A program made the translations under genes and the position numbers. Below, piece after piece: positions 11,113 to 21,800 of a stretch of DNA of 64,000 bases. The stretch lies in the NCBI GenBank assembly GCA_963971425.1, contig CAXARX010000400.1, forward strand, positions 1 through 64,000. Reading direction: 5' to 3'. The stretch is from Bryoerythrophyllum caledonicum (taxonomy: Eukaryota; Streptophyta; Bryopsida; Pottiales; Pottiaceae). Numbering within the stretch: position 1 is the stretch's first letter; each line of letters opens with the position of its first letter. The notes under the pieces were generated by a model, which was not told the DNA's origin, did not search any database, and worked only from the letters and a program-made list of their open reading frames with translations.

Positions 11113-12412
11113 CTCTCTACATCCGGAATACATAGTATGCCGGAGGGGGGGGTTTATAACCACAACGATAGTTGCGGACTCAAAGAGGTTTTGGGGGGGG
11201 GGTGTGTTTCTCAATCGTACGTCCTTACTTATATAGCTACTACATCCTACTTCCTTGAATGTTGGTGGTGAAATCCGGGATCCCCCTTGAGGAGATCCTT
11301 TAGGCCCTTTCCGATCCAGAGACTAAGGAGGTACGTCTAGTTTAGTGGGGAGGGGGCCTGCCGCTCCACCTTCCGGACCCACCTAGCCTCTTCTATACTT
11401 GTAGAGACTCCGTAAGGGAAGTCCCGTAGGTCCTTATGTTTCCGGGAACTAGGAGACGCGTAATTTGTATGAGGGAAGGGGACCATCCACCCCCCCGTCC
11501 GGGTCTATCTAGTCCCCCCACCCCACGTTGGGTACAACGTGGAGGTTGGGATTGCTTCCGGGTTTCTACCTAGCCTTCACATCCAAAGCCGGTTAACGCT
11601 TAACCAACAAATAGAAGGTCACTAAAGACTAGCTAGACACCCTTCCACCCCTTTGCTCCCCCCTCGTCCTCCCCTAGACCTAGCGCTCTTAACCCTCCTC
11701 TACCTCCACACAGACTATTCTACCTGAGGAACCCGGGTATAATCACACTAGTCCTAAGGTAGAAGTCACGCCCCTTTAACACCTCTAGTTGGCTCAACCC
11801 CAAAGTCCTACCTACACGGACTAATCTACTTGGTGGACCAAGGGACAACAACAAAGAAAGGTTAGAGTGAACTGAGGAGCGGACTACTTGAGATGGCACT
11901 TACAGTCTTTAACCGAATCCGAGCTCCCCAACCACGAAGGGCTTTGAGAGCGTAGGTTCTGAGTTTAATTGAAAGCAAATACACATAACAAGCAGTCCAG
12001 AGAGGGCCCAAGGACTCCCCCCTTATACTGCTGCACACACACTAAAATCCAAACACGTCTACCTAACTAAAAACGGTGCCATAACTGCAGTTGCAAGCGG
12101 TGGCCGCCATTCCCCACCTACTTCACCAAAAAAGAGCGGTGCCCACTAAGTTGGCGACATTCACTACCCATGACGGTGCATACACCGCCCCACTAACCCA
12201 CGTGCCAAGTCAGCAAGGTCTATACCACTAATATGGCAACACAAAGTCAAAACAAAAAGTCCACCCGTGGGCCAATTCCCGGAATGAATAGTGACCTACA
12301 AACCAACACCTTGACCCCACAGGCGTAGGTGCTATTACTTCGCTCGGACATCTCACTACGAGGTACTCCTCCCGGCCTAGCGTCCTAGGCCACTTCTCTT
12401 TTCCTCCCTCCT

Positions 12413-13588
12413 CTAGCGCTTCTTGTGACTCCGGCTCGAGGTCGGGGTAGCCTCCGCCGAGGCAAGGATCACCAAGGGAGCCAAGGTGACGGTCGTGGAT
12501 GGTGGCGGTGCTACCACCGTGCGAGGAACGGCTCTCCATGCCGCCATGGTGTCCACCGCACCGGTAGAGGCCATGGTGACAACGGTTGGAGCCGGAAGGG
12601 GTATGTCACGAGGGGGAAGGACCGGCTCCAGTCGCGGGGTACTCATGATGAGGTCCGGCCCAGAGGTACTTACCGGGAAGTGAACATGGGAGGACCCCTC
12701 ACTCGCGGACTGCCCTCGAAGGCGCTCGCTCATCAAGAGGTGTACCACCACGGTGGGAAGCTCGGTGGCGCTATGCGGTGGCGGAGGAGGGAGTACCACC
12801 GGTGGAGGTATCACCACTACCTCCCGGCTCTCCAACCTTCCACTTGGTACTTGGGTGGTGATCACGGAGGGAGAAGGACCGGTGGATGTGCTTGGAGGCG
12901 GCATGGGAGAAGAGGGGTCACCGAGGTCTACCACGACCTTCCCCTTCATGTCCTTGGTGCCACGCTCCGCCGTCTCGACGTCCGAACGTGCTTCTCCTTC
13001 CTCACTTGAACTGTCGGAGTCCTCGAACTTGGGGAGGATATGGGTGAGGTTGCTTACCAACACCTTCATGTTAGCATAAGCCTCCTCCAACTTCACGATT
13101 TGCTCCATCATGAAGGCAATCACCCTCTTGCTCGAAACGTAACCATCTCTCTTCAACTTCGCGTGAAACATCTTGGCCTTTGCTACTGCATCCGCCGGGA
13201 CGTACAAGGCCTCCCGCACCTGCTGCAACGCCGCCGCTGAGGTGTTGGCCTGAAGAAGAGCATCCCTACAACTCTTCTCTGCCTCTAACGCCTTGCCCTT
13301 CATCTTGGCCATGTCCAAGGTGAGGCGGTGGACCTTCTGCTCCATACTACGGAGGTCACCTGCTCCTCCTACCTTGTCCTTAACTGCTGCCACTAACCCC
13401 TCACGCGGTGGGTTTCCTACCAAATTGCTTACCTGTCCCAGCGTCCTATCCGACTCATCCACATATATGCGGAGGGCTTCAACCAACTCGGAGGCCGGGT
13501 AAGTCCTACCTCCGAATTGAGCTGGGCCGGCGGTGGCGGCACGGATGGCTGCGCGGGTCCGGGTGGAAGGTGCCCCTCCGAATCTTGG
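12413..13588 (-). CDS. gag-like protein, coiled-coil and Pro-rich segment (copy 2)
   Basis: In-phase continuation after the TGA at 13589-13591, open to the stop at 12413; the first ATG is at 13486. The predicted product looks identical over 357 residues to that of copy 1: coiled coil, acid/serine linker, then a proline-rich tail with a basic end. Identity over this length with diverged flanks suggests a recent origin or gene conversion of the core. Confidence 0.5.
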   Translation of the reverse strand, partial: PRFGGAPSTRTRAAIRAATAGPAQFGGRTYPASELVEALRIYVDESDRTLGQVSNLVGNPPREGLVAAVKDKVGGAGDLRSMEQKVHRLTLDMAKMKGKALEAEKSCRDALLQANTSAAALQQVREALYVPADAVAKAKMFHAKLKRDGYVSSKRVIAFMMEQIVKLEEAYANMKVLVSNLTHILPKFEDSDSSSEEGEARSDVETAERGTKDMKGKVVVDLGDPSSPMPPPSTSTGPSPSVITTQVPSGRLESREVVVIPPPVVLPPPPPHSATELPTVVVHLLMSERLRGQSASEGSSHVHFPVSTSGPDLIMSTPRLEPVLPPRDIPLPAPTVVTMASTGAVDTMAAWRAVPRTVVAPPPSTTVTLAPLVILASAEATPTSSRSHKKR

Positions 13589-14323
13589 TCATTGGCATTT
13601 AGGAGGTGCGGAAACCTCCTCAGCCGACTGTGAACCGCTGCTTACTCCATCCGATGCCGGCTCTGGTTCGGAGTCGGTACCTTCAAACTTCTTGAGCATG
13701 AGCTGCGTTCCATACATAATGTCCTCCTCCGGGGTGGTCACCTTGAAGTGATGGTAGAGGTGGATAAGGAATGGACATAGGGTGGAGCGCCGGGTGCTGT
13801 TGACACTCTTGGTCAACCGAAGCACCACCTCCTTCATATTAATGGCCCAGTTCACAGGTCTCTCCCCAAGATAGGATCCATAGATGGTGTTTGCTAGAGT
13901 GACGGTGACTCGGGTGGGCTTTTCAGGGTGAAAGATGGGTATCATGAAGGAGAAGACTCTCTTGGCTTGGGGATCCGCACAGTCCTGCACCGCATACCCG
14001 TTTTTGGAGTCCTTGGCGCCAAATCGCCCTTGGGCGTACTCCTTCTTCAAACTCGTCCATCCTGCCCCCTGTCGTGGAAACCCGTACACTTCTTGCCATA
14101 TCCCCATCGTCCATCTATCCGGACAAGCCCGGATGCTACTTCCTTCTGGTTCCGGTAAGGGAACCTGTCGGAGCTCTTGCACGGTGGATTCTATGCTAAA
14201 GCTCCAGCAGAACTCAAGAAGAGGGTGGCATCCCATGCGCAAGAGATCTTTCTTGAGCTCGGTGAGCTCAAGGGGATCCTTGGGTAGGAGCGAGGAGATA
14301 TCCTTGGCCAAAGGGAGAGCCAT
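13589..14323 (-). CDS. gag-like protein, N-terminal segment (copy 2)
   Basis: This 244-codon ORF starts at ATG 14323 and ends at TGA 13591-13589. It equals the copy 1 protein except for several changes in the first 35 residues. It has the same HPEKPTRV and WQEVYGFPRQ blocks and the same serine/acid tail ending SAPPKCQ. The terminating TGA is at the homologous codon in both copies, and the frame continues open beyond it. Confidence 0.55.
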   Translation of the reverse strand: MALPLAKDISSLLPKDPLELTELKKDLLRMGCHPLLEFCWSFSIESTVQELRQVPLPEPEGSSIRACPDRWTMGIWQEVYGFPRQGAGWTSLKKEYAQGRFGAKDSKNGYAVQDCADPQAKRVFSFMIPIFHPEKPTRVTVTLANTIYGSYLGERPVNWAINMKEVVLRLTKSVNSTRRSTLCPFLIHLYHHFKVTTPEEDIMYGTQLMLKKFEGTDSEPEPASDGVSSGSQSAEEVSAPPKCQ

Positions 14324-14509
14324 GGTAAGAGGAAGGGTAAGGCGTGTTGGTTAATTCTTATGGAAGTAGCTTACCTTCGATTGTTGGTCTAGCTTTAACC
14401 GGATTGTTTTAAGTGTGTTGGTCTTCCTTCAAGTCGTCTTGCCTTCCTCGTGCTGCCCGGTACTCCGCTCTGAGCCTTCTTTCCAAGTGTCCACTGCTCG
14501 CTTTGACCC

Positions 14510-14995
14510 TCACAGCCTCTACCGCTCTGTTGCCCTTGGGCCTCTCGGCTCTCGGCTTCCGCTCTGGACTGCTGCCTCTCGGCTTCCGCTATGGACTGCT
14601 GCCTCTCGGCTCTCGGCTACTGCCTCTCGGCTCTCGGTCTCGACTATTGCCTCTCTTGCTCGAGGTCCGCCCCAGAGGTCCGCCCCAGGGATTTGCTCCA
14701 GGGATCCAGTTACACAGCTGCAGTCGCTCCAGTTGCACTTTCACAGCTGCAGTCGCTCCTCGTCTGCTCCTATTGCACACTCACAGCTGCATTCGCTCCT
14801 CGTCCGCTCCGATTGCACACTCACAGCTGCATTCGCTCCTCGTCCGCTCCGATTGCACACTCACAGCCGCAGTCGCTCCTCGTCCGCTCCGATTGCACAC
14901 TCACAGCCGCAGTCGCTCCTCGTCCGCTCTGATTGCATACTCATAGCCGCAATCGCTCCTCGTCCGCTCCGTTTGCACATGAGCTCCTGCTCGGC
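14510..14995. repeat. minisatellites in copy 2 (TGCCTCTCGGCT units, then 40-bp units)
   Basis: At 14510-14670 short GCTGCCTCTCGGCT units recur. At 14757-14990 a 40-bp unit (GCTCCTCGTCCGCTCCGATT, then GCACACTCACAGCCGCAGTC) repeats about six times. The array takes the place of the unrelated 2310-3030 array of copy 1. It gives long false ORFs on the + strand. Confidence 0.85.
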
Positions 14996-15571
14996 ACGGC
15001 TTTATCGCCACAGGGATCTGCTCCATGCTCCGAGTATTTTGCTTTGGGCTTCTAGTGGCTGGCCTAGATTTGGCTCCTACTTTATCACATCCGTTCCGCT
15101 CAGCCGTATCCGGTCTAGTCAGCCGTATCCGTTCCAATCAGCCCTTGCCTTGACTTACCCGGCCCGGCTTTATCCGGCCCGGCCTGCTCGGTCCGGCCTG
15201 CTCCATCCGGCCATGTCCTTCCCCGGCCGGTCCTATCCGGGGATTCGCTCCGGGAATCTGCTCCGGGAGTCAGCTCCGGGAGTCCGCTCCGAGAGTGTGC
15301 TCCGGGATTGACTTCGGCCCGGGATAACTTGGTCACCTCCGGTTGAGGTGCCTCGGTGGTCCCGGGCTCAAGTTGGGGTTCTTGGTCTTGAGGTAAAAAA
15401 AAGGACCGCCTTACCTTTATTAAGGATTTTATTATAGTCCTTAAATATTCCTATGGTAATCCTACTTAAGCGCCAATCCAAACCTTAACTACTTCTCTAA
15501 CTTACCTATTTTGTGAACCATTAACCATCCTAGTTAATCAACTTGAAATTTCTGAAAATTCAGCGTGCGAC

Positions 15572-17262
15572 ACCTTCTAAATTAGAAGCACTTGCATTAG
15601 CAATTATTCCAATTTCCCCAATAATAGCCAAATTATGTCATCCCTCTTCAAATTCTTTTGTTTTGACTAGAACCATCTATATGCTAGAAATTTTGTTTTA
15701 AAAGCTTAATATGAAGTTTTTTACTCCCTTCCTCTACTTGCGTGTTTTTTTGACGCATCATCTTTGAATAGCAACAAACTTTTGTATGTTATCATTTTGA
15801 CGTTGCTTTGAAATATCCTCCGGTCGCAGATCATCATTCTTCTTCTCTTGATGCCATTTTTGTTGTTGTCATTCATTTCTATCTAGTAGCTAAAAGTAAT
15901 TAATTTCTATTATACTTTTGCACTTTTACATGGAAAAAAAGTCAAATATTCAGCTAAATTTCAAAAGTCAAGATTGTTCAAAGTCCAAATTTAACCAAAT
16001 TATGGCAAGGAAAGTAACTCATTGTTCCAACATAAGTATAGGAGATGGAGTATAAACTCTAAGTGTTACACAATAAATTAAAGTAAATTTACAAGAAATG
16101 GAAGGTTGTTGTAAAGCTCAACTGACAGAGGGATCCTTTAGTAATCCGAGCTCTAATAGCATATATTTAAGTAGTCGTAGTTAAGAAGCTTGTGGTTGGA
16201 TATTGGGTCGGTAATCACAATTGCAAGAGCGTGTACTTAAGTTGTTGCAGTCAAGAAGGTCGTGATTGGATGTTGGGTTGGAAGGAGCGGTCCGCTTGCT
16301 GTAGGTGTGTAATGGTCAGTCTGACCTTTCTGGTGGTGACGCGCTACATGGCTTTTGCTCATTGGACTGCAAAGTTGATGATGTTACTTTAAAAATAAAT
16401 ACAATACTCAAAGCAAGCATATGCTCTAAATACATGAGCAAGGAATTTTGTGATTGGATTGAAGTCTTTATGTATTGGTCTTCAAGAATTGAGTAAAAAT
16501 TAATAGGTATAGTTTGGCGCATTTGTAATTCATTGTCAGATGTGAAATCATTGAGTTGTAAGCAAAGGAAATTCTCCAAATTCCTTCGACCAAACAAATG
16601 TTCATCAACCATGAACAAATATGGTTGATGAACAAGCTTGAAGTTGGCAAAGATTGCCTTCATCTCAACCATAAACGATGCCGAACAAGAATTGCGGGAA
16701 TTGATTTGATGCCTTTGGCAGCAACCCTGCGAGATTAAAGTCTTGTGATTCTTGGCAGGGTATGGTTGCAAGGGTGAAACTTAATTTAATTGGCTGAAAG
16801 TAAGCTCTCAAAGTGATGCTTGCAACATAATTTGACTCATGATGGGGAAACTTACCAGAACCAGACATAGTTAAGGATGGAGAGATTGGAAGCTTAACCT
16901 CGATCCAATGGGTGGTGGTGCATGACTGTAACATGTTTGGTGGAGTGATTTGTCTGGTCATTCCGATAACAAATGAGACTTCAGCCATCCTAAAGGAAAT
17001 AGACTTGGATAAAGCAGCAAGGAAAGAAGTCAATGTTTGAGATGTCTATTGACAATTTCTATAAAACAAGTGACAAGGTGTAGAATAAGTGGGAGCCCTG
17101 AACTCGCTTGAAAAACAACTATATTTCAAAAGTTAATTTACTTATTCAATAAGGTGGTTGCAGGGTTGAAGTCTGAATATGTGGGGTTACTGATTGCATT
17201 TATATTGATTCTATGTATGAATGATTAATGTCCTATTTGGTATGATTGTTATCAAGTAAATA
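15572..17262. other. no gene seen
   Basis: AT-rich unique sequence. A diverged duplication of about 45 bp lies at 16170-16215 and 16240-16285 (both with a GTTGGATRTTGGGT core). ORFs of 120-150 codons on the minus strand at 16316-17033 have no recognisable features and are probably chance. Confidence 0.4.
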
Positions 17263-18010
17263 TGGAGTTTCACAATGAAGATAACGATTCTGCTTGTGAG
17301 CAACCGACGCAGCAGGAGTCGGCATTCAAAGGTAATACAATGCATATATTTTGATGCTCTATATTCTCATATATGCATTTCTACTATATGGTAACGGTTT
17401 TGCAAATTTGTAAAGATGTCCATGGATTTCCCGGCAAGCACGGGGTAGGAGATATGAGTAACGCTTTAAAACACCTTGGAACCCTAGAGCTAAAGCTAAT
17501 GTTGCCAGTATACCCTGAGTAGGTGTTAAACAAGCTTGTCAAAAAGGAGGCAGTGAACACGCTGACACTGCTTGAGGCATTACGATCAAGCCTATTACGA
17601 AGTTGAGGATTGATATACTGTTGTGTTGAATGATATCTTCACCAATTGTGAGATTGTATTAGACTTGGGAGCCCACTTTGTTTTGAATGGATATATTGAC
17701 GGAAGTGGCGTGTTCTACGTCGCCATTGATGACAATGAAGGCAAGACAACAGATGTTATAGATGACATTGTGATTTCCTCAAGTCCTCAATGGATTGAGG
17801 CCAATGCAAGATTCAAGGAGAAACTGCATAAAGATGGTAACTTAAAGAAGTTATCTGGAAAGATGTTTTGTGTGTGGCAGAGCAACCAGCGCCTCTAAAT
17901 GCAGTTGCCCATAACCAACGGTGATCACGCCATAGACCCCACGTGACATTACTGACGCATTTATCATCATTGGCGTCCAGGGCTCCGTTATGACGCTACT
18001 GGCTATTCAT
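17263..18010 (+). pseudogene. decayed ParB-like gene (relative of 36981-38905)
   Basis: A short ATG exon (17263-17330, acidic) is followed by a possible GT-AG intron and then broken coding sequence. The best part, 17623-17898, includes GSGVFYVAIDDNEGKTTDVI, a WIEANARFKEKLHKDGNLKK stretch and LSGKMFCVWQSNQR. These line up with SAIFYVALTGRNREGAKVTS, WTTVNDEFERVLAGDPDMKE and LCGKMLFIYDGNHRHNAW of the gene at 37-38 kb, in the same order and at similar spacing. The key DGNHR motif is lost, and stops and shifts follow. No methyltransferase part is found downstream. The relationship is inferred by eye. Confidence 0.5.
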
Positions 18011-18479
18011 CATCAAGGCAATTGATAAGTATTCCGAACCAAAGAAGTTGATGATGTCTTAAGTCCACTGGTGGAAAAGAATGAACAAATTTTATTATGC
18101 ACATTTCAATTTTGTAGGAAGAATAAGACGTCTCATGTTAAGACCAATTTGATACATAAGTTGTACCAATTTCAAAACATTGCAGGTTAGCCTCTCTTAT
18201 ATTTTGATAAGGTAGTACCTGCAAGCGTTGTCTATCGTGACATTGTGACAATGATGCATCATCATGACAAGTTGTGTTATAACACACCCTCAATAAAATC
18301 AACACAATAAAATCAACGTAGGATTAAAGACTGTCTTTACCCCTATGAAGGATAAGTTAGTTACCTCTTTGCCATCGTGGCCATCTGGTGGTATGGATAT
18401 CTGAAGTTGCTATCCAAAACAACAATCATATCCTACGTGTGTACCACCATGTTATTGCGGTGGTTTAACTCCCTATTCT

Positions 18480-19490
18480 TGTTTGCTTTAGTACGCGCCT
18501 TGTCTGCAATTTGTCCACATCATGTCTGCGCCTTGTCCGCATTCTATTTGCGTCTTGTCTGCACCCTATCTTCACCATGTCCGCGCCTTGCTTGGGACAT
18601 CCGAAGCCCATCCTTGCGTCCGACCCCCGCATCTTTGAGCGGACAAGGCGGGCGGAATTCTTGCTAAAATGTCATTTGTGAGACATTTTCAACATCCGCA
18701 TATTGCAAGGATGTAAAACATGTGTTTGGAGGTGTGTTTTGATCTACTATTAGGGTATTTGTAGCCAAAATATTTGTTCATGATCATGTCTAGGTCGAGC
18801 CAATTTCTTCTACTTCGTAAGGTTGTAGCAAAAAAATGATTCTTCAATTGTTCCTTGTGAAGACATTTTTGGCATCATCATTTCATAAAGATTTTGAAAA
18901 CTTCTTTTTTAATGTCATTTGAATCAAATATGAGGCTACTAGAGCCTCTTAAATGTGGCCATATGCTTCCACTCTACCTCTTCTATCTATCCAACTTTGA
19001 GACCCTCTCCCTCTCTTCACTCCTTCTCCTTCTCCATCCCTCTTATTCCCACTTCTTCTCTTGGCCTCTCCTTCCCTTCTACTTCCTTGTCCTCTCCTTC
19101 CTCCTCTCTCCTCCTTCCACTCCATTTCTTCTTTCTCCTTTGCTCTTTGCGGGAAGTCGTCCCCACAAGGTTTGGAAAATTACCTTAAATCTGGAAGAAA
19201 GTAGACAAAAATGAAAAAAAATAGTAGTAAGACTAGGATAAAGTAGGCATAACAGGTAGGAATAGGAATAAAGAAATCACCTTGTTGCTTAAATCCTTAA
19301 AAGGGGATATTCCTGCAAAAGTTCAAAAGTGACAAAACTGGTTCCGAAGCTGTCCAAATCCTAACAGTCATCATTATGACCTTAACGACCATTTGTACGT
19401 CGAACCTAGTATAAAGCAGTTCTGACAGGAGGAAGAAGGGTTCGCCATTTTTTGTTTTTTCGTTCTCTCTCTCTCTCTCTCTCTCTCTAC
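18480..19490. repeat. TTGTCYGC repeats, pyrimidine tract and (CT)n
   Basis: At 18490-18600 degenerate GCGCCTTGTCTGC / CATGTCCGC units recur. At 18970-19140 one strand is almost pure C/T (CTCCTTCTCC-like). At 19463-19489 there is a (CT)n microsatellite of about 13 units. No credible gene lies in 18011-20270. A 60-codon ORF at 20073-20255 is unsupported. Confidence 0.7.
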
Positions 19491-20608
19491 TTGTACATAT
19501 GGATGTATTCATCAATACCTCTCGACTTACTGAAAATACATGATAAGTCTATTTAAACCTCACTACTACTAAGGTAGCGACACCCATAAACGTCCTTGTC
19601 TCCATGGGCGTGACCTATAATTGTACCTATTGCTGACCTTTTCGGACCCATACTAGCTGATTGTTATGAAAAAGAGACGGTAATGGGTGACCATTGAAAT
19701 GTAATTTATTGCCGATTGGTTGGAAATAGGTGTTGTATGTCATGGTGCAAAGTGCATAGTGTTTTAATGGAATAATATTGTAAGATGGTTGAGCGGTTGG
19801 TTTGGAGTGATTTGCATGGCAAATTAAGGGACTAATGGCTGGTTAAAGGTGCATTCTGAGGTGGATTTCTGTGTTCATAAAGTTGGATATGGGATTTGTG
19901 ATGGCAGCTTAAGATAAATCAACTATCATAAATATGAGGGTTGCGTGGCGGTTATGAAGGTGGACGCTCTTAGTATAAGGTGCTAGCAAAATACAATAAC
20001 TAATGCAGTGGTTTAAGTTAGGTCCTCTCCGTAATTAGCAGCTCTAATCTCCCATTTATCTTTGAATATGTTTTGGATATTTGCTTCACTTTCAACGTCA
20101 AGATGTCCTCAAATGTCATAGAGAGTGAGGAATACATAGAGAGAAGCTTCAATGAGCCACAGTCATGGACACCAGAGTTACAACAATATGGACATCTAAA
20201 TTCTGGAATATGGTCCCCTTATTTTGATCCCCAGAGTGAAACAAAGCTTCCATGAGAGTCAAGAGCGGTGTCACTAGTTTAGATTCTTTGTGCAGAAACC
20301 AATAGCGGCAAGAGCTCTCCAAGGGGAGTTCGATGGCTGGCGGAGCAGTGCACAGGAGGCTGCGACGCGAAGGCGGGGGGAGGCCAGCAAAGGCAGGAGC
20401 AGCGACATTTTTCGCAGCGCGGAGGGAGGTCGGGAGAGCCTACAGACTCGCCGTGGGCCACTGGCTGGGAATGTGGTCGTAGCAGTGACAGACTGCGTAC
20501 TCACCAGCGTGGAGAGACTCAGAGGGTGCCATCGTTGGGGGAGGTGCACTATAATCAGCAGCGGAGGGAGGCTCGAGGGGTCGGATCGATGGAGGAGGTG
20601 CACTGTAA

Positions 20609-20746
20609 TCAGCAGCAGCAAAGAGAAACTCGAGGGGTCGGATCAGTGGAAGAAGTGCGGGCTTCGCAGCCTGCGGTGACAGTAAGCAAAAAAGACGGAC
20701 ATGGACATGGACTAATTCACAGCTAGAGGCGGCAATTGCTGCCATC
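20609..20746 (+). pseudogene. pogo-type transposase, N-terminal part
   Basis: Open frame from 20609 ending exactly at the copia target duplication. It contains KRRTWTWTNSQLEAAIAAI, the first helices of a psq-type helix-turn-helix DNA-binding domain. The frame continues in phase at 25848 with DSGGKLKSVARDFDIPASSL on the other side of the retrotransposon. Two in-frame TAA codons lie upstream (20552 and 20606), in GC-rich sequence with two diverged copies of a unit of about 60 bp. The element's true 5' end was not found. Confidence 0.7.
20742..20746. repeat. target-site duplication CCATC (left)
   Basis: CCATC directly precedes the 5' LTR and recurs directly after the 3' LTR at 25843-25847. A 5-bp duplication is normal for Ty1/copia integrase. 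Confidence 0.95.
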
Positions 20747-21211
20747 TGTTGGAGTATTGAGTTGCTCGTAGTAATTACGGCATTGTAAATAGTTGTAATG
20801 AGGTTAGATTAGTGGGGAAAGAAAAAGGGGAGAAAATGGAGAGAGGTAGATTGACATGTGGCATGGTCAAAGAGGTAGGACCAGCCCATGTGTCTTGCAT
20901 GGGATAAGCAATGACACGTGGGTGGTTACATGTAGTTGATGTGCCATGTGTTCCATGCATTAGTTGGCAAGGGATACGTGGATGCACGCATGGTTTTGAA
21001 CCGCCATGTGTTCCATGCTTTAGTTGGCAAGGGACACGTGGATGTATGCATGGTCTCGAACCGCCATGTGTCCAAATGTGTTGGCAACTAAGTTGTAGTA
21101 TAAGTAAAGGCCTTCGAAAGAAGGCAACATCTCACTCCAAGCATTGTTTCTACTACCTTGTGTGTTTTACTTGCTTGTGCAACTATATCTCTTCTATTCT
21201 TGATTCCAACA
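20747..21211 (+). repeat. copia 5' LTR
   Basis: 465 bp with TGTTGG...CCAACA ends. It contains a direct repeat of about 60 bp (from about 20942 and from about 21002), each copy with a GCCATGTGTTCCATGC block and an ACGTGGATG block. Three ACGTGG cores occur (near 20915, 20975 and 21036), two of them ACACGTGG. A TATAAG at about 21100 is a likely TATA box. Confidence 0.95.
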
Positions 21212-21800
21212 GGTAATGGGCCCACTCATGTGAGTTGCGAGTGTAGAGTTTGAGTTGCAAAGTTGTTTGGAGGAGGTCTTCATAGGGATTGAGTGGTTGA
21301 AGTGCATGAGGGCTGATTTGGAGCATTGGAGGTGCACAAGGGCTCATTTGGAGCTTTGGAGGTCACTACGGAAGGCACAAGGAGTTTGGAAGAGCGGCGG
21401 TGGGGCACATTGAAGTTTTTGGACCTTGTAAGTGTTCAATCATAGTGGATGTGATAATTTGCTCTTGAAAGGTGCTGATTTGATTAGATGAGGTGCAAAG
21501 GTGTTCATTTGAGTCTAGAAGAAGTAGACTTGAGTGTGTGAGTTGTGCCTTTGTAAGTTGGAGCTTAGTAGAGACTTGTTTTATTGATTTGAGTGCAAAC
21601 TTGCACATTAGAGCCTTGGAGGGGCTGATTTGGTTATGTGAGTGAATATGATGTGTATGGGAGTATAAAGAGGGGTGATGTGAGTGCTTGAAGTGCTTGC
21701 ATGCACATGGTAGCCTAGATAGGATTCCATTGAGTGATTGAAGTGAATTAGTGCACACTAGAAGCTTGAAGGGGCTGATCTTGCATTATTGAGAGAAAAC

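Larger units (their letters stand above)
12238..15571 (-). mobile_element. gag-like repeat element, copy 2
   Basis: Same element as 76-3616. The gag-like region (about 12300-14240) is almost identical to copy 1, with only a few substitutions seen, while the 5' part of the first ORF and the DNA beyond it are clearly more diverged. The right end is the same ...CAGCGTGCGAC at 15571. The left flank differs from copy 1, placing the shared border at about 12238. No pol genes follow on the left, where the flank is non-coding to 10.9 kb, so this copy is gag-only. Confidence 0.6.

Noticed and set aside
16316-17033. Minus ORFs of 151 and 122 codons
   Set aside because: No recognisable sequence features; they overlap each other and have no splice or family support.
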